From Diplolepis rosae (Eukaryota > Arthropoda > Insecta > Hymenoptera > Diplolepididae): a stretch of DNA of 64,000 bases. A program made the position numbers and the translations under genes. The stretch lies in contig JAPYXD010000738.1 of the NCBI GenBank assembly GCA_030998225.1, positions 3,224,001-3,288,000 on the forward strand. Direction: 5' to 3'. The notes beneath the pieces are model-generated. The model worked only from the letters and a program-made list of their open reading frames with translations. It made no database searches and was not told the DNA's origin. Below are positions 12,772 to 25,453 of the stretch, in pieces. Position 1 is the first letter of the stretch. Every line of letters starts with the position of its first letter.

Positions 12772-15267
12772 CCTAAATTTAAGAATTTACCTTCTGCTGA
12801 AGAGCATAAAGGGAAATTCTCAAGAACAATATTTTGCCAAATAAAAAGGATTTTCTTTTTTGAATTAATGCTTTTCTGCTGAAAAGCATGAGGGACTTAA
12901 TTCTGGAATTGACACTCTGATTAAGAGCATAGGTGTAAATTCCTAATAAAAGAAATTTGGAATAAAAAAGGAATAAAATTGCTGTTTAAAATTTATCCTT
13001 TCTTCTAAAGAGCATAAAAGCCTAAATTTAAAAATTTACTTTCTGCTGAAGAGCATAAAGGGTAATTCTCAAGAACAATATTTTGCCAAATAAAAAGGAT
13101 TTTCTTTTTTGAATTAATGCTTTTCTGGTGAAATGCATAAGAGACTTGATTCTGGAATTGACACACTGATGAAGAGCATAAGTGTACATTCCTAATAAAG
13201 GAAAATTGGTATAAAAAAGGAATAAATGTGATGTTCAAAATTTATACCTTCTGCTAAAGAGCATATAGGCCTAAATGTAGGAATTTACCTTCTGCTGAAG
13301 AGCATAAAGGAGAGTTCTCAAGAACAATATTTTGCCAAATAAAAAGGATTTACTTTTTTGAATTAATGCTTTTCTGCTGAAGAGCATAAGGGACATAATT
13401 CTGGAATTGACACAATGATTAAGAGCATAAGTGTAAATTCCTAATAAAAGGAAATTGGTATAAAAGTAAAATAAAATTGATGTAACAAATTTATTCTTCC
13501 TGCTAAAGAGCATAAAAGCCTAAATTTAAGTATTTACCTTCTACTGAAGAGCATAAGGGGGAATTCTCAAGAAAAATATTTTGCAAAATAAAGCGGATTT
13601 TCTATTTTGAATTAATGCTTTTCTGCTGAAAAGCATAAGGGACATAATTCTGGAATTGGCACACTGATTAAAAGCATAAGTGTAAATTCCTAAAAAAAGA
13701 AAATTGGAATAAAAAAGGAATAAATGTGATGTTCAAAATTTATCCTTTCTGCTAAAGAGCATATAAGCCTAAATGTACGAATTTACCTTCTGCTGAAGAG
13801 CATAAAGGGGAATTCTCAAGAACAATATGTTGCAAAATAAAAAGGATTTAATTTTTTGAATTAATGCTTTTCTGCTGAAGAGCATAAGGGACATAATTCT
13901 GGAATTGACAAACTGATTAAGAGCAAAAGTGTAAATTCCTAATAAAAGGGAAATTAGTATAAAAGTAAAATAAAATTGATGTAACAAATTTATTCTTCCT
14001 GCTAAAGAGCATAAAAGCCTAAATGTACGAATTTACCTTCTACTGAAGAGCATAAAGGGAAATTTTCAAGAACAATATTTTGTCAAATAAAAAGGATTTT
14101 CTTTTTTGAATTAATGCTTTTCTGCTGAAAAGCATAAGGGACTTAATTCTGGAATTGACACTCTGATTAAGAGCATAAGTGTAAATTCCAAAACATAGAA
14201 AATTGGACTAAAAAAGGAATAAAATTGCTGTTGAAAATTTATCCTTTCTTCTAAAGAGCATAAAAGCCTAAATTTAAGAATTAACCTTCTGCTGAAGAGC
14301 ATAAGAGGGAATACTCAAGAAAAATATTTTGCAAAATAAAAAGGATGTTCTGTTTTGAATGAATGCTTTTCTGCTGAAAAGCATAAGGGACTTAATTCTG
14401 GAATTGACACACTGATTAAGAGCATAAGTGTAAATTCCTAATAAAAGAAAGTTGGAATAAAAAAGGAATAAATGTGATGTTCAAAATTTATCCTTTCTGC
14501 TAAAGAGCATATAAGCCCAAATGTACGAATTTACCATCTGCTGAAGGGCATAAAGGGGAATTCTCCATAACAATATATTGCCAAATAAAAAGGATTTTCT
14601 TTTTCGAATTAATGCTTTTCTGCTGAAAAGCATAAAGGACTTAATTCCGGAATTGAAACTCTGATTAAGAGCATAAGTGTAAATTCCTAATCAAAGAAAA
14701 TTGGAATAAAAAAGGAATAAAATTGCTGTTGAAAATTTATCCTTTCTTCTAAAGAGCATAAAAGCCTAAATTTAAGAATTTACCTTCTGCTGAAGAGCAT
14801 AAAGGGAAATTCTCAAGAACAATATTTTGCCAAATAAAAAGGATTTTCTTTTTTGAATTAATGCTTTTCTGCTGAAAACATAAGGGACTTAATTCTGGAA
14901 TTGACACTCTGATTAAGAGCATAAGAGGAAATTCCTATAAAAGAAAATTGGATTAAAAAAGGAATAAAATTGCTGTTGAAAATTTATCCTTTCTTCTAAA
15001 GAGCCTAAAAGACTAAATTTAAGAATATAAATTCTGCTGAAGAGCATAATGGGGTATTCTCAAGTAAAATATTTTGCAAAATAAAAAGGATTTTCTTTTT
15101 TGAATTAATGCTTTTCTGCTGAAAAGCATAAGGGACTTAATTCTGGAATTGACACACTGATTAAGAGCATAAGTGTAAATTCCTAATAAAAGAAAATTGG
15201 AATAAAAAAGGAATAAAAGTGATGTTCAAAATTTATCCTTTCTGCTAAAGAGCATATAAGCCTAAAT

Positions 15268-15516
15268 GTACGAATTTACCTTCTGCTGAAGAGCATAAAG
15301 GGGAATTCTCAAGAACAATATTTTGCCAAATAAAAAGGATTTTCTTTTTTGAATTAATGCTTTTCTGCTGAAAAGCATAAGGGACTTAATTCTGGAATTG
15401 ACACTCTGATTAAGAGCATAAGTGTAAATTCCTAATAAAAGAAAATTGGAATAAAAAAGGAATAAAATTGCTGTTGAAAATTTATCCTTTCTTCTAAAGA
15501 GCATAAAAGCCTAAAT
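15268..15516. repeat. Reference 249-bp monomer
   Basis: This unit is close to the common form and is exactly 249 bp from its gtacgaatttacc start to the matching point of the next unit. By hand count it has about 73 G+C of 249 (29%). Landmarks are box A at 15283-15297, an EcoRI site (gaattc) at 15303-15308, a T/A-tract stretch at 15320-15356, box B at 15365-15379, a ttctggaa dyad just after it, box C at 15406-15420, an A-rich stretch at about 15435-15475, and box D at 15491-15505. The most frequent variants elsewhere are gggaaattctc or gagagttctc (EcoRI site lost), ttttgcaaaat versus ttttgccaaat, acttaattc versus acataattc, and a choice of aaaaaggaataaaa or taaaataaaattgatgtaac before box D. 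Confidence 0.9.
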
Positions 15517-15531
15517 TTAAGAATTTACCTT
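15283..15531. repeat. Six ~41-bp subunits inside one monomer
   Basis: Four boxes related to ctgctgaagagcata start at 15283 (A), 15365 (B), 15406 (C, ctgattaagagcata) and 15491 (D, cttctaaagagcata). The next box A follows at 15532. The spacings are 82, 41, 85 and 41 bp. Halfway through the two long gaps, at 15323 (ttgccaaataaaaagg) and 15446 (ttggaataaaaaagg), lie AT-rich segments that can be laid over the box with a match to its purine-rich right half. The simplest reading is that the 249-bp monomer is a frozen hexamer of an ancestral ~41.5-bp repeat whose second and fifth members have decayed. The four boxes are clear. The two decayed members rest mainly on spacing and are inferred. Confidence 0.75.
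15357..15378. repeat. Recurrent 22-nt hairpin (9-bp arms, 4-nt loop) at box B
   Basis: The left arm atgcttttc (15357-15365) and the right arm gaaaagcat (15370-15378) are perfect reverse complements around the loop tgct. The same dyad recurs at the box B position of very many monomers across the window. It is weakened by one mismatch in units with gaagagcat, by mismatches in units with ggcgaaatgcat or ggtgaaatgcat, and in units starting attcttttc. DNA of this form could extrude as a small cruciform, or fold as RNA if the array is transcribed. Box A (cttc-tgct-gaag) is a shorter version of the same dyad, so part of the symmetry comes from the ancestral subunit. Confidence 0.8.
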
Positions 15532-17745
15532 CTGCTAAAGAGCATAAGATGGAATTCTCAATAAAAATATTTTGCAAAATAAAAAGGATTTTCTATTTTG
15601 AATTAATGCTTTTCTGCTGAAAAGCATAAGGGACATAATTCTGGAATAGGCACACTGATTAAGACCATAAGTGTAAATTCCTAATAAAAGAAAATTTGAA
15701 TAAAAAAGGAATAAATGTGATGTTCAAAATTTATCCTTTCTGCTAAAGAGCATATCAGCCCAAATGTACGAATTTACCTTCTGCTGAAGAGCATAAAGGG
15801 GAGTTCTCAAGAACAATATTTTGCCAAATAAAAAGGATTTTCTTTTTTGAATTAATGCTTTCCTGCTGAAAAGCGTAAGGGACTTAATTCTGGAATTGAC
15901 ACTCTGATTAAGAGCATAAGTGTAAATTCCTAATAAAAGGAAATTGGTATAAAAATAAAATAAAATTGATGTAACAAATTTATTCTTCCTGCTAAAGAGC
16001 ATAAAAGCCTAAATGTACGAATTTACCTTCTGCTGAAGAGCATAAAGGGGAATTCTCAAGAAAAATATTTTGCAAAATAAAAATGATTTTCTTTTTTGAA
16101 TAAATGTTTTTCTGGCGAAATGCATAAGAGACATGATGCTGGAATTGACACTCTGATGAAGAGCATAAGTGTAAATTCCTAATAAAGGAAAATTGGTATG
16201 AAAATAAAATGAAATTTATGTAAAAAATTTATCCTTTCTGCTAAAGAGCATATAAGCCCAAATGTACGAATTTACCTTCTGCTGAAGAGCATAAAGGGGA
16301 ATTCTCAAGAACAATATTTTGCCAAATAAAAAGGATTTTCTTTTTTGAATTAATGCTTTTCTGCTGAAAAGCATAAGGGACTTAATTCTGGAATTGACAC
16401 TCTGATTAAGAGCATAAGTGTAAATTCCTAATAAAAGGAAATTGGTATAAAAATAAAATAAAATTGATGTAACAAATTTATTCTTCCTGCTAAAGAGCAT
16501 AAAAGCCTAAATGTACGAATTTACCTTCTGCTGAAGAGCATAAAGGGGAATTCTCAAGAAAAATATTTTGCCAAATTAGAAGGATTTTCTTTTTTGAATT
16601 AATTCTTTTCTGCTGAAAAGCATAAGGCACTTAATTCTAGAAATGTCACACTGATTAAGAACATAAGTGCAAATTTGTATTAAAGGAAAATTGGAATAAA
16701 AAAGGAATAAATGTGATGTTCAAAATTTATCCTTTTTGCTAAAGAGCATATAGGCCTAAATGTACGAATTTACCTTCTGTTGAAGAGCATAAAGGGGAAT
16801 TCTCAAGAACAATATATTGCCAAATAAAAAGGATTTTCTTTTTTGAATTAATTCTTTTCTGCTGAAAAGCATAAGGGACTTAATTCTGGAAGTGACACAC
16901 TGATTAAGAGCTTAAGTGTAAATTCCTAATAAAAGAAAATTGGAATAAAAAAGGAATAAAAGTGATGTTCAAAATTTATCCTTTCTGCTAAAGAGCATAT
17001 AAGCCTAAATGTACGAATTTACCTTCTGCTGAAGAGCATAAAGGGAAATTCTCAAGAACAATATTTTGCCAAATAAAAAGGATTTTCTTTTTTGAATTAA
17101 TGCTTTTCTGGTGAAATGCATAAGAGACTTGATTCTGGAATTGACACACTGATGAAGAGCATAAGTGTACATTCCTAATAAAGGAAAATTGGAATAAAAA
17201 AGGAATAAATGTGATGTTCAAAATTTATACTTTCTGCTAAAGAGCATAAAAGCCTAAATTTAAGAATTTACCTTCTGCTGAAGAGCATAAAGGGAAATTC
17301 TCAAGAACAATATTCTGCCAAATAAAAAGGATTTTTTTTTGAATTAATGCTTTTCTGCTGAAAAGCATGAGGGACTTAATTCTGGAATTGACACTCTGAT
17401 TAAGAGCATAAGTGTAAATTCCTAATAAAAGAAAATTGGAATAAAAAAGGAATAAAATTGCTGTTGAAAATTTATCCTTTCTTCTAAAGAGCATAAAAGC
17501 CTAAATTTAAGAATTTACCTTCTGCTGAAGAACATAAGATGGAATTCTCAAGAAAAATATTTTGCCAAATAAAAGGATTTTCTTTTTTGAATTAATTCTT
17601 TTCTGCTGAAAAGCATAAGGGACTTAATTCTGGAATTGACACACTGATTAAGAGCATAAGTATAAATTCCTAATAAAAGAAAGTTGGAATAAAAAAGGAA
17701 TAAAAGTGATGATCAAAATTTATCCGTTCTGCTAAAGAGCATAAA

Positions 17746-20700
17746 AGCCTAAATTTAAGAATTTACCTTCTGCTGAAGAGCATAAAGGGAAATTCTCAAG
17801 AACAATATTTTGCCAAATAAAAAGGATTTTCTTTTTTGAATTAATGCTTTTCTGCTGAAAAGCATAAGGGACTTAATTCTGGAATTGACACTCTGATTAA
17901 GAGCATAAGTGTAAATTCCTAAGAAAAGAAAATTGGAATAAAAAAGGAATAAAATTGCTGTTTAAAATTTATCGTTTCTTTTAAAGAGCATAAAAGTCTA
18001 TATTTAAGAATTTACCTTCTGCTGAAGAGCATAAAGGGAAATTCTCAAGAACAATATTTTGCCAAATAAAAAGGATTTTCTTTTTTGAATTAATGCTTTT
18101 CTGGTGAAATGCATAAGAGACTTGATTCTGGAATTGACACACTGATGAAGAGCATAAGTGTACATTCCTAATAAAGGAAAATTGGAATAAAAAAGGAATA
18201 AATGTGATGTTCAAAATTTATACCTTCTGCTAAAGAGCATATAGGCCTAAATGTAGGAATTTACCTTCTGCTGAAGAGCATAAAGGAGAGTTCTCAAGAA
18301 CAATATTTTGCCAAATAAAAAGGATTTACTTTTTTGAATTAATGCTTTTCTGCTGAAGAGCATAAGGGACATAATTCTGGAATTGACACAATGATTAAGA
18401 GCATAAGTGTAAATTCCTAATAAAAGGAAATTGGTATAAAAGTAAAATAAAATTGATGTAACAAATTTATTCTTCCTGCTAAAGAGCATAAAAGCCTAAA
18501 TTTAAGTATTTACCTTCTACTGAAGAGCATAAGGGGGAATTCTCAAGAAAAATATTTTGCAAAATAAAGAGGATTTTCTATTTTGAATTAATGCTTTTCT
18601 GCTGAAAAGCATAAGGGACATAATTCTGGAATTGGCACACTGATTAAAAGCATAAGTGTAAATTCCTAAAAAAAGAAAATTGGAATAAAAAAGGAATAAA
18701 TGTGATGTTCAAAATTTATCCTTTCTGCTAAAGAGCATATAAGCCTAAATGTACGAATTTACCTTCTGCTGAAGAGCATAAAGGGGAATTCTCAAGAACA
18801 ATATGTTGCAAAATAAAAAGGATTTAATTTTTTGAATTAATGCTTTTCTGCTGAAGAGCATAAGGGACATAATTCTGGAATTGACAAACTGATTAAGAGC
18901 AAAAGTGTAAATTCCTAATAAAAGGAAATTAGTATAAAAGTAAAGTAAAATTGATGTAACAAATTTATTCTTCCTGCTAAAGAGCATAAAAGCCTAAATG
19001 TACGAATTTACCTTCTACTGAAGAGCATAAAGGGAAATTTTCAAGAACAATATTTTGTCAAATAAAAAGGATTTTCTTTTTTGAATTAATGCTTTTCTGC
19101 TGAAAAGCATAAGGGACTTAATTCTGGAATTGACACTCTGATTAAGAGCATAAGTGTAAATTCCAAAACATAGAAAATTGGACTAAAAAAGGAATAAAAT
19201 TGCTGTTGAAAATTTATCCTTTCTTCTAAAGAGCATAAAAGCCTAAATTTAAGAATTAACCTTCTGCTGAAGAGCATAAGAGGGAATACTGAAGAAAAAT
19301 ATTTTGCAAAATAAAAAGGATTTTCTATTTTGAATTAATGCTTTTCTGCTGAAAAGCATAAGGGACTTAATTCTGGAATTGACACACTGATTAAGAGCAT
19401 AAGTGTAAATTCCTAATAAAAGAAAGTTGGAATAAAAAAGGAATAAATTTGATGTTCAAAATATATCCTTTCTTCTAAAGAGCATATAAGCCTAAATGTT
19501 CGAATTTACCTTCTGCTGAAGGGCATAAAGGGGAATTCTCCATATCAATATATTGCCAAATAAAAAGGATTTTCTTTTTTGAATTAATGCTTTTCTGCTG
19601 AAAAGCATAAAGGACTTAATTCCGGAATTGAAACTCTGATTAAGAGCATAGGTGTAAATTCCTAATAAAAGAAAATTGGAATAAAAAAGGAATAAAATTG
19701 CTGTTTAAAATTTATCCTTTCTTCTAAAGAGCATAAAAGCCTAAATTTAAGAATTTACCTTCTGCTGAAGAGCATAAAGGGAAATTCTCAAGAACAATAT
19801 TTTGCCAAATAAAAAGGATTTTCTTTTTTTGAATTAATGCTTTTCTGCTGAAAAGCATAAGGGACTTTATTCTGGAATTGACACACTGATTAAGAGCATA
19901 AGTGTAAATTCCTAATAAAAGAAAATTGGAATAAAAAAGGAATAAAATTGCTGTTGAAAATTTATCCTTTCTTCTAAAGAGCCTAAAAGACTAAATTTAA
20001 GAATTTACCTTCTGCTGAAGAGCATAAGAGGGAATACTCAAGAAAAATATTTTGCAAAATAAAAAGGATTTTTTTTTTTTAATTAATTCTTTTCTGCTGA
20101 AAAGCATAAGGGACTTAATTCTGGAATTGACACACTGATTAAGAGCATATGTGTAAATTCCTAATAAAAGAAAATTGTAATAAAAAAGGAATAAAAGTGA
20201 TGTTCAAAATTTATCCTTTCTGCTAAAGAGCATATAAGCCTAAATGTACGAATTTACCTTCTGCTGAAGAGCATAAAGGGGAATTCTCAAGAACAATATT
20301 TTGCCAAATAAAAAGGATTTTCTTTTTTGAATTAATGCTTTTCTGCTGAAAAGCATAAGGGACTTAATTCTGGAATTGACACTCTGATTAAGAGCATAAG
20401 TGTAAATTCCTAAAAGAAAAAATTGGTATAAAAAGGAATAAAATTGCTGTTGAAAATTTATCCTTTCTTCTAAAGAGCATAAAAGCCTAAATTTAAGAAT
20501 TTACCTTCTGCTAAAGAGCATAAGATGGAATTCTCAATAAAAATATTTTGCAAAATAAAAAGGATTTTCTATTTTGAATTAATGCTTTTCTGCTGAAAAG
20601 CATAAGGGACATAATTCTGGAATAGGCACACTGATTAAAAGCATAAGTGTAAATTCCTAATAAAAGAAAATTTGAATAAAAAAGGAATAAATGTGATGTT

Positions 20701-22721
20701 CAAAATTTATCCTTTCCGCTAAAGAGCATATAAGCCTAAATGTACGAATTTACCTTCTGCTGAAGAGCATAAAGGAGAGTTCTCAAGAACAATATTTTGC
20801 CAAATGAAAAGGAGTTTCTTTTTTGATTTAATGCTTTTCTGCTGTAAAGCGTAAGGGACTTAATTCTGGAATTGACACTCTGATTAAGAGCATAAGTGTA
20901 AATTCCTAATAAAAGGAAATTGGTATAAAAATAAAATAAAATTGATGTAACAAATTTATTCTTCCTGCTAAAGAGCATAAAAGCCTAAATGTACGAATTT
21001 ACCTTCTGCTGAAGAGCATAAAGGGGAATTCTCAAGAAAAATATTTTGCAAAATAAAAATGATTTTCTTTTTTGAATAAATGTTTTTCTGGCGAAATGCA
21101 TAAGAGACATGATGCTGGAATTGACACTCTGATGAAGAGCATAAGTGTAAATTCCTAATAAAGGAAAATTGGTATAAAAATAAAATGAAATTTATGTAAC
21201 AAATTTATCCTTTCTGCTAAAGAGCATATAAGCCCAAATGTACGAATTTACCTTCTGCTGAAGAGCATAAAGGGGAATTCTCAAGAACAATATTTTGCCA
21301 AATAAAAAGGATTTTCTTTTTTGAATTAATGCTTTTCTGCTGAAAAGCATAAGGGACTTAATTCTGGAATTGACACTCTGATTAAGAGCATAAGTGTAAA
21401 TTCCTAATAAAAGGAAATTGGTATAAAAATAAAATAAAATTGATGTAACAAATTTATTCTTCCTGCTAAAGAGCATAAAAGCCTAAATGTACGAATTTAC
21501 CTTCTGCTGAAGAGCATAAAGGGGAATTCTCAAGAAAAATATTTTGCCAAATTAGAAGGATTTTCTTTTTTGAATTAATTCTTTTCTGCTGAAAAGCATT
21601 AGTTACTTAATTCTGGAAATGTCACACTGATTAAGAACATAAGTGCAAATTTGTATTAAAGGAAAATTGGAATAAAAAAGGAATAAATGTGATGTTCAAA
21701 ATTTATCCTTTTTGCTAAAGAGCATATAGGCCTAAATGTACGAATTTACCTTCTGTTGAAGAGTATAAAGGGGAATTCTCAAGAACAATATTTTGCCAAA
21801 TAAAAAGGATTTTCTTTTTTGAATTAATTCTTTTCTGCTGAAAAGCATAAGGGACTTAATTCTGGAATTGACACACTGATTAAGAGCTTAAGTGTAAATT
21901 CCTAATAAAAGAAAATTGGAATAAAAAAGGAATAAATGTGATGTTCAAAATTTATCCTTTCTGCTGAAGAGCATATAAGCCTAAATGTACGAATTTACCT
22001 TCTGCTGAAGAGCATAAAGGGAAATTCTCAAGAACAATATTTTGCCAAATAAAAAGGATTTTCTTTTTTGAATTAATGCTTTTCTGGTGAAATGCATAAG
22101 AGACTTGATTCTGGAATTGACACACTGATGAAGAGCATAAGTGTACATTCCTAATAAAGGAAAATTGGTATAAAAAAGGAATAAATGTGATGTTCAAAAT
22201 TTATACTTTCTGCTAAAGAGCATAAAAGCCTAAATTTAAGAATTTACCTTCTGCTGAAGAGCATAAAGGGAAATTCTCAAGAACAATATTCTGCCAAATA
22301 AAAAGGATTTTTTTTTGAATTAATGCTTTTCTGCTGAAAAGCATAAGGGACTTAATTCTGGAATTGACACTCTGATTAAAAGCATAAGTGTAAATTCCTA
22401 AAAAAGAAAATTGGAATAAAAAAGGAATAAAATTGCTGTTGAAAATTTATCCTTTCTTCTAAAGAGCATAAAAGCCTATATTTAAGAATTTACCTTCTGC
22501 TGAAGAGCATAAGATGGAATTCTCAAGAAAAATATTTTGCAAAATAAAAAGGATTTTCTATTTTGAATTAATGCTTTTCTGCTGAAAAGCATGAGGGACT
22601 TAATTCTGGAATTGACACTCTGATTAAGAGCATAAGTGTAAATTCCTAATAAAAAATATTGGAATAAAAATGGAATAAAAGTGATGATCAAAATTTATCC
22701 TTTCTGCTAAAGAGCATAAAA
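17746..22721. repeat. 20-mer higher-order unit (~4976 bp), copy 2
   Basis: Tandem second copy of 12772-17745, starting almost exactly where the first ends. Its ggcgaaatg marker is at 21089. It differs from copy 1 by scattered point changes, by a T12 run near 20069, and in the 21595 monomer, which has the usual cattagttac where copy 1 (16621) has cataaggcac. After 22.72 kb the offset match stops and a different pattern begins. Confidence 0.85.
20069..20080. repeat. T12 homopolymer in a monomer T-tract
   Basis: The usual ggattttcttttttg is replaced by gga followed by twelve T and then aattaattc. This is the longest homopolymer noticed in the window. Related shorter expansions are a T10 at 3639-3648 and T9 runs near 17331 and 22308. 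They fit slippage after loss of the single C that interrupts the tract in most monomers. Confidence 0.85.
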
Positions 22722-25453
22722 GCCTAAATTTAAGAATTTACCTTCTGCTGAAGAGCATAAAGGGGAATTCCCAAGAAAAATATTTTGCAAAATAAAAAGG
22801 ATTTTCTTTTTTGAATGAATGCTTTTCTGCTGATAAGCATAAGGGACTTAATTCTGGAATTGACACAATGATTAAAAGCATAAGTGTAAATTCCTAATAA
22901 AAGGAAATTGGTATAAAAGTAAAATAAAATTGATGTAACAAATTTATTCTTCCTGCTAAAGAGCATAAAAGCCTAAATTTAAGTATTTACCTTCTACTGA
23001 AGAGCATAAGGGGGAATTCTCAAGAAAAATATTTTGCAAAATAAAGAGGATTTTCTATTTTGAATTAATGCTTTTCTGGTGAAATGCATAAGAGACTTGA
23101 TTCTGGAATTGACACACTGATGAAGAGCATAAGTGTAAGTTCCTAATAAAGGAAAATTGGAATAAAAAAGGAATAAATGTGATGTTCAAAATTTATACCT
23201 TCTGCTAAAGAGCATATAGGCCTAAATGTACGAATTTACCTTCTGCTGAAGAGCATAAAGGAGAGTTCTCAAGAACAATATTTTGCCAAATAAAAAGGAT
23301 TTTCTTTTTGAATTAATGCTTTTCTGGTGAAATGCATAAGAGACTTGATTCTGGAATTGACACACTGATGAATAGCATAAGTGTAAATTCCGAATAAAGG
23401 AAAATTGGAATAAAAAAGAAATAAAAGTGATGTTCAAAATTTATACTTACTGCTAAAGAGCATATAAGCCTAAATGTACGAATTTACCTTCTGCTGAAGA
23501 GCATAAAGGGAAGTTCTCAAGAACAATATTTTGCCAAATAAAAAGGATTTTCTTTTTTGAATTAATGCTTTTCTGGTGAAATGCATAAGAGACTTGATTC
23601 TGGAATTGACACACTGATGAAGAGCATAAGTGTACATTCCTAATAAAGGAAAATTGGTATAAAAATAAAATAAAATTAATGTAACAAATTTATTCTTCCT
23701 GCTAAAGAGCATAAAACACTAAATGTACGAATTTACCCTCTGCTGAAGAGCATAAAGGTGAAGTCTCAAGAACAATATTTTGTCAAATAAAAAGGATTTT
23801 CTTTTTTGAATTAATGCTTTTCTGCTGACAAGCATAAGGGACTTAATTCTGGAATTGACACTCTGATTAAGAGCATAAGTGTAAATTCCTAATCAAAGAA
23901 AATTGGAATAAAAAAGGAATAAAATTGCTGTTGAAAATTTATCCTTTCTTCTAAAGAGCATAAAAGCCTAAATTTAAGAATTTACCTCCTGCTGAAGAGC
24001 ATACGAGGGAATTCTCAAGAAAAATATTTTGCAAAATAAAAAGGATTTTCTATTTTGAATTAATGCTTTTCTGCTGAAGAACATAAGGGACATAATTCTG
24101 GAATTGACACACTGATTAAGAGGATAAGTGTAAATTCCTAATTAAAGAAAATTGGAATAAAAAACCAATAAATGTGATGTACAAACTTTATACTTTCTGC
24201 TAAAGAGCATATAAGCCTAAATTTACGAATTTACCTTCTGCTGAAGAGCATAAAGGGGAATTCTCAGTAACAATATTTTGACAAATAAAAAGGATTTATT
24301 TTTTGAATTAATTCTTTTCTGCTGAAGAGCATAAGGGACATAATTCTGGAATTGACACAATGATTAAAAGCATAAGTGTAAATTCCTAATAAAAGGAAAT
24401 TGGTATAAAAGTAAAATGAAATTTATGTAACAAATTTATCCTTTCTGCTAAAGAGCATAAAAGCCTAAATTTAAGTATTTACCTTCTACTGAAGAGCATA
24501 AGGGGGAATTCTCAAGAAAAATATTTTGCAAAATAAAGAGGATTTTCTATTTTGAATTAATGCTTTTCTGGTGAAATGCATAAGAGACTTGATTCTGGAA
24601 TTGACACACTGATGAAGAGCATAAGTGTAAGTTCCTAATAAAGGAAAATTGGAATAAAAAAGGAATAAATGTGATGTTCAAAATTTATACCTTCTGCTAA
24701 AGAGCATATAGGCCTAAATGTACGAATTTACCTTCTGCTGAAGAGCATAAAGGAGAGTTCTCAAGAACAATATTTTGCCAAATAAAAAGGATTTACTTTT
24801 TGAATGAATGCTTTTCTGCTGAAGAGCATAAGGGACATAATTCTGGAATTGACACAATGATTAAGAGCATAAGTGTAAATTCCTAATAAAAGGAAATTGG
24901 TATAAAAGTAAAATTAAATTGATGTAACAAATTTATTCTTCCTGCTAAAGAGCATAAAAGCCTAAATTCAAGAATTTAGCTTCTGCTGAAGAGCATAAAG
25001 GGGAATTCTAAAGAAAAATATTTTGCAAAATAAAGAGGATTTTCTATTTTGAATTAATGCTTTTCTGCTGAAAAGCATAAGGGACATAATTCTGGAATTG
25101 GCACACTGATTAAAAGCATAAGTGTAAATTCCTAAAAAAGAAAATTGGACTAAAAAAGGAATAAATGTGATGTTCAAAATTTATCCTTTCTGCTAAAGAG
25201 CATATAAGCCTAAATGTACGAATTTACCTTCTGCTGAAGAGCATAAAGGGAAATTCTCAAGAACAATATTTTGCCAAATAAAAAGGATTTTCTTTTTTGA
25301 ATTAATGCTTTTCTGGTGAAATGCATAAGAGACTTGATTCTGGAATTGACACACTGATGAAGAGCATAAGTGTACATTCCTAATGAAGGAAAATTGGTAT
25401 AAAAAAGGAATAAATGTGATGTTCAAACTTTATACTTTCTGCTAAAGAGCATA

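Larger units (their letters stand above)
12772..17745. repeat. 20-mer higher-order unit (~4976 bp), copy 1
   Basis: Nearly every monomer from about 13060 on has its best partner 4976 bp downstream. Private shared variants are tccaaaacatag (14187/19162), gcaaatttgtattaaagg (16669/21645), ttctgttgaag (16775/21751), tattctgcc with a T9 run (17311/22287) and gatgatcaaaatttatcc near the end (17708/22683). The first monomer (12772-13050) is less similar to its partner than the rest, so the true left boundary may be one monomer further right. The unit contains one ggcgaaatg marker monomer (16113). Confidence 0.85.

Noticed and set aside
15390..15398. ttctggaa resembling a two-unit heat-shock element
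   Set aside because: Only two of the three usual inverted units are present, and such a short string is expected often in AT-rich DNA. No gene follows it.
15430..15480. A-rich aaaattggaataaaaaagg stretch as a promoter or polyadenylation signal
   Set aside because: aataaa-like strings are unavoidable in this composition and occur in every unit. There is no transcript or gene to attach them to.
20069..20080. T12 run as a transcription terminator
   Set aside because: It is a slippage variant of the T tract found in all monomers, with no gene upstream. RNA polymerase III-type termination cannot be argued from the T run alone.
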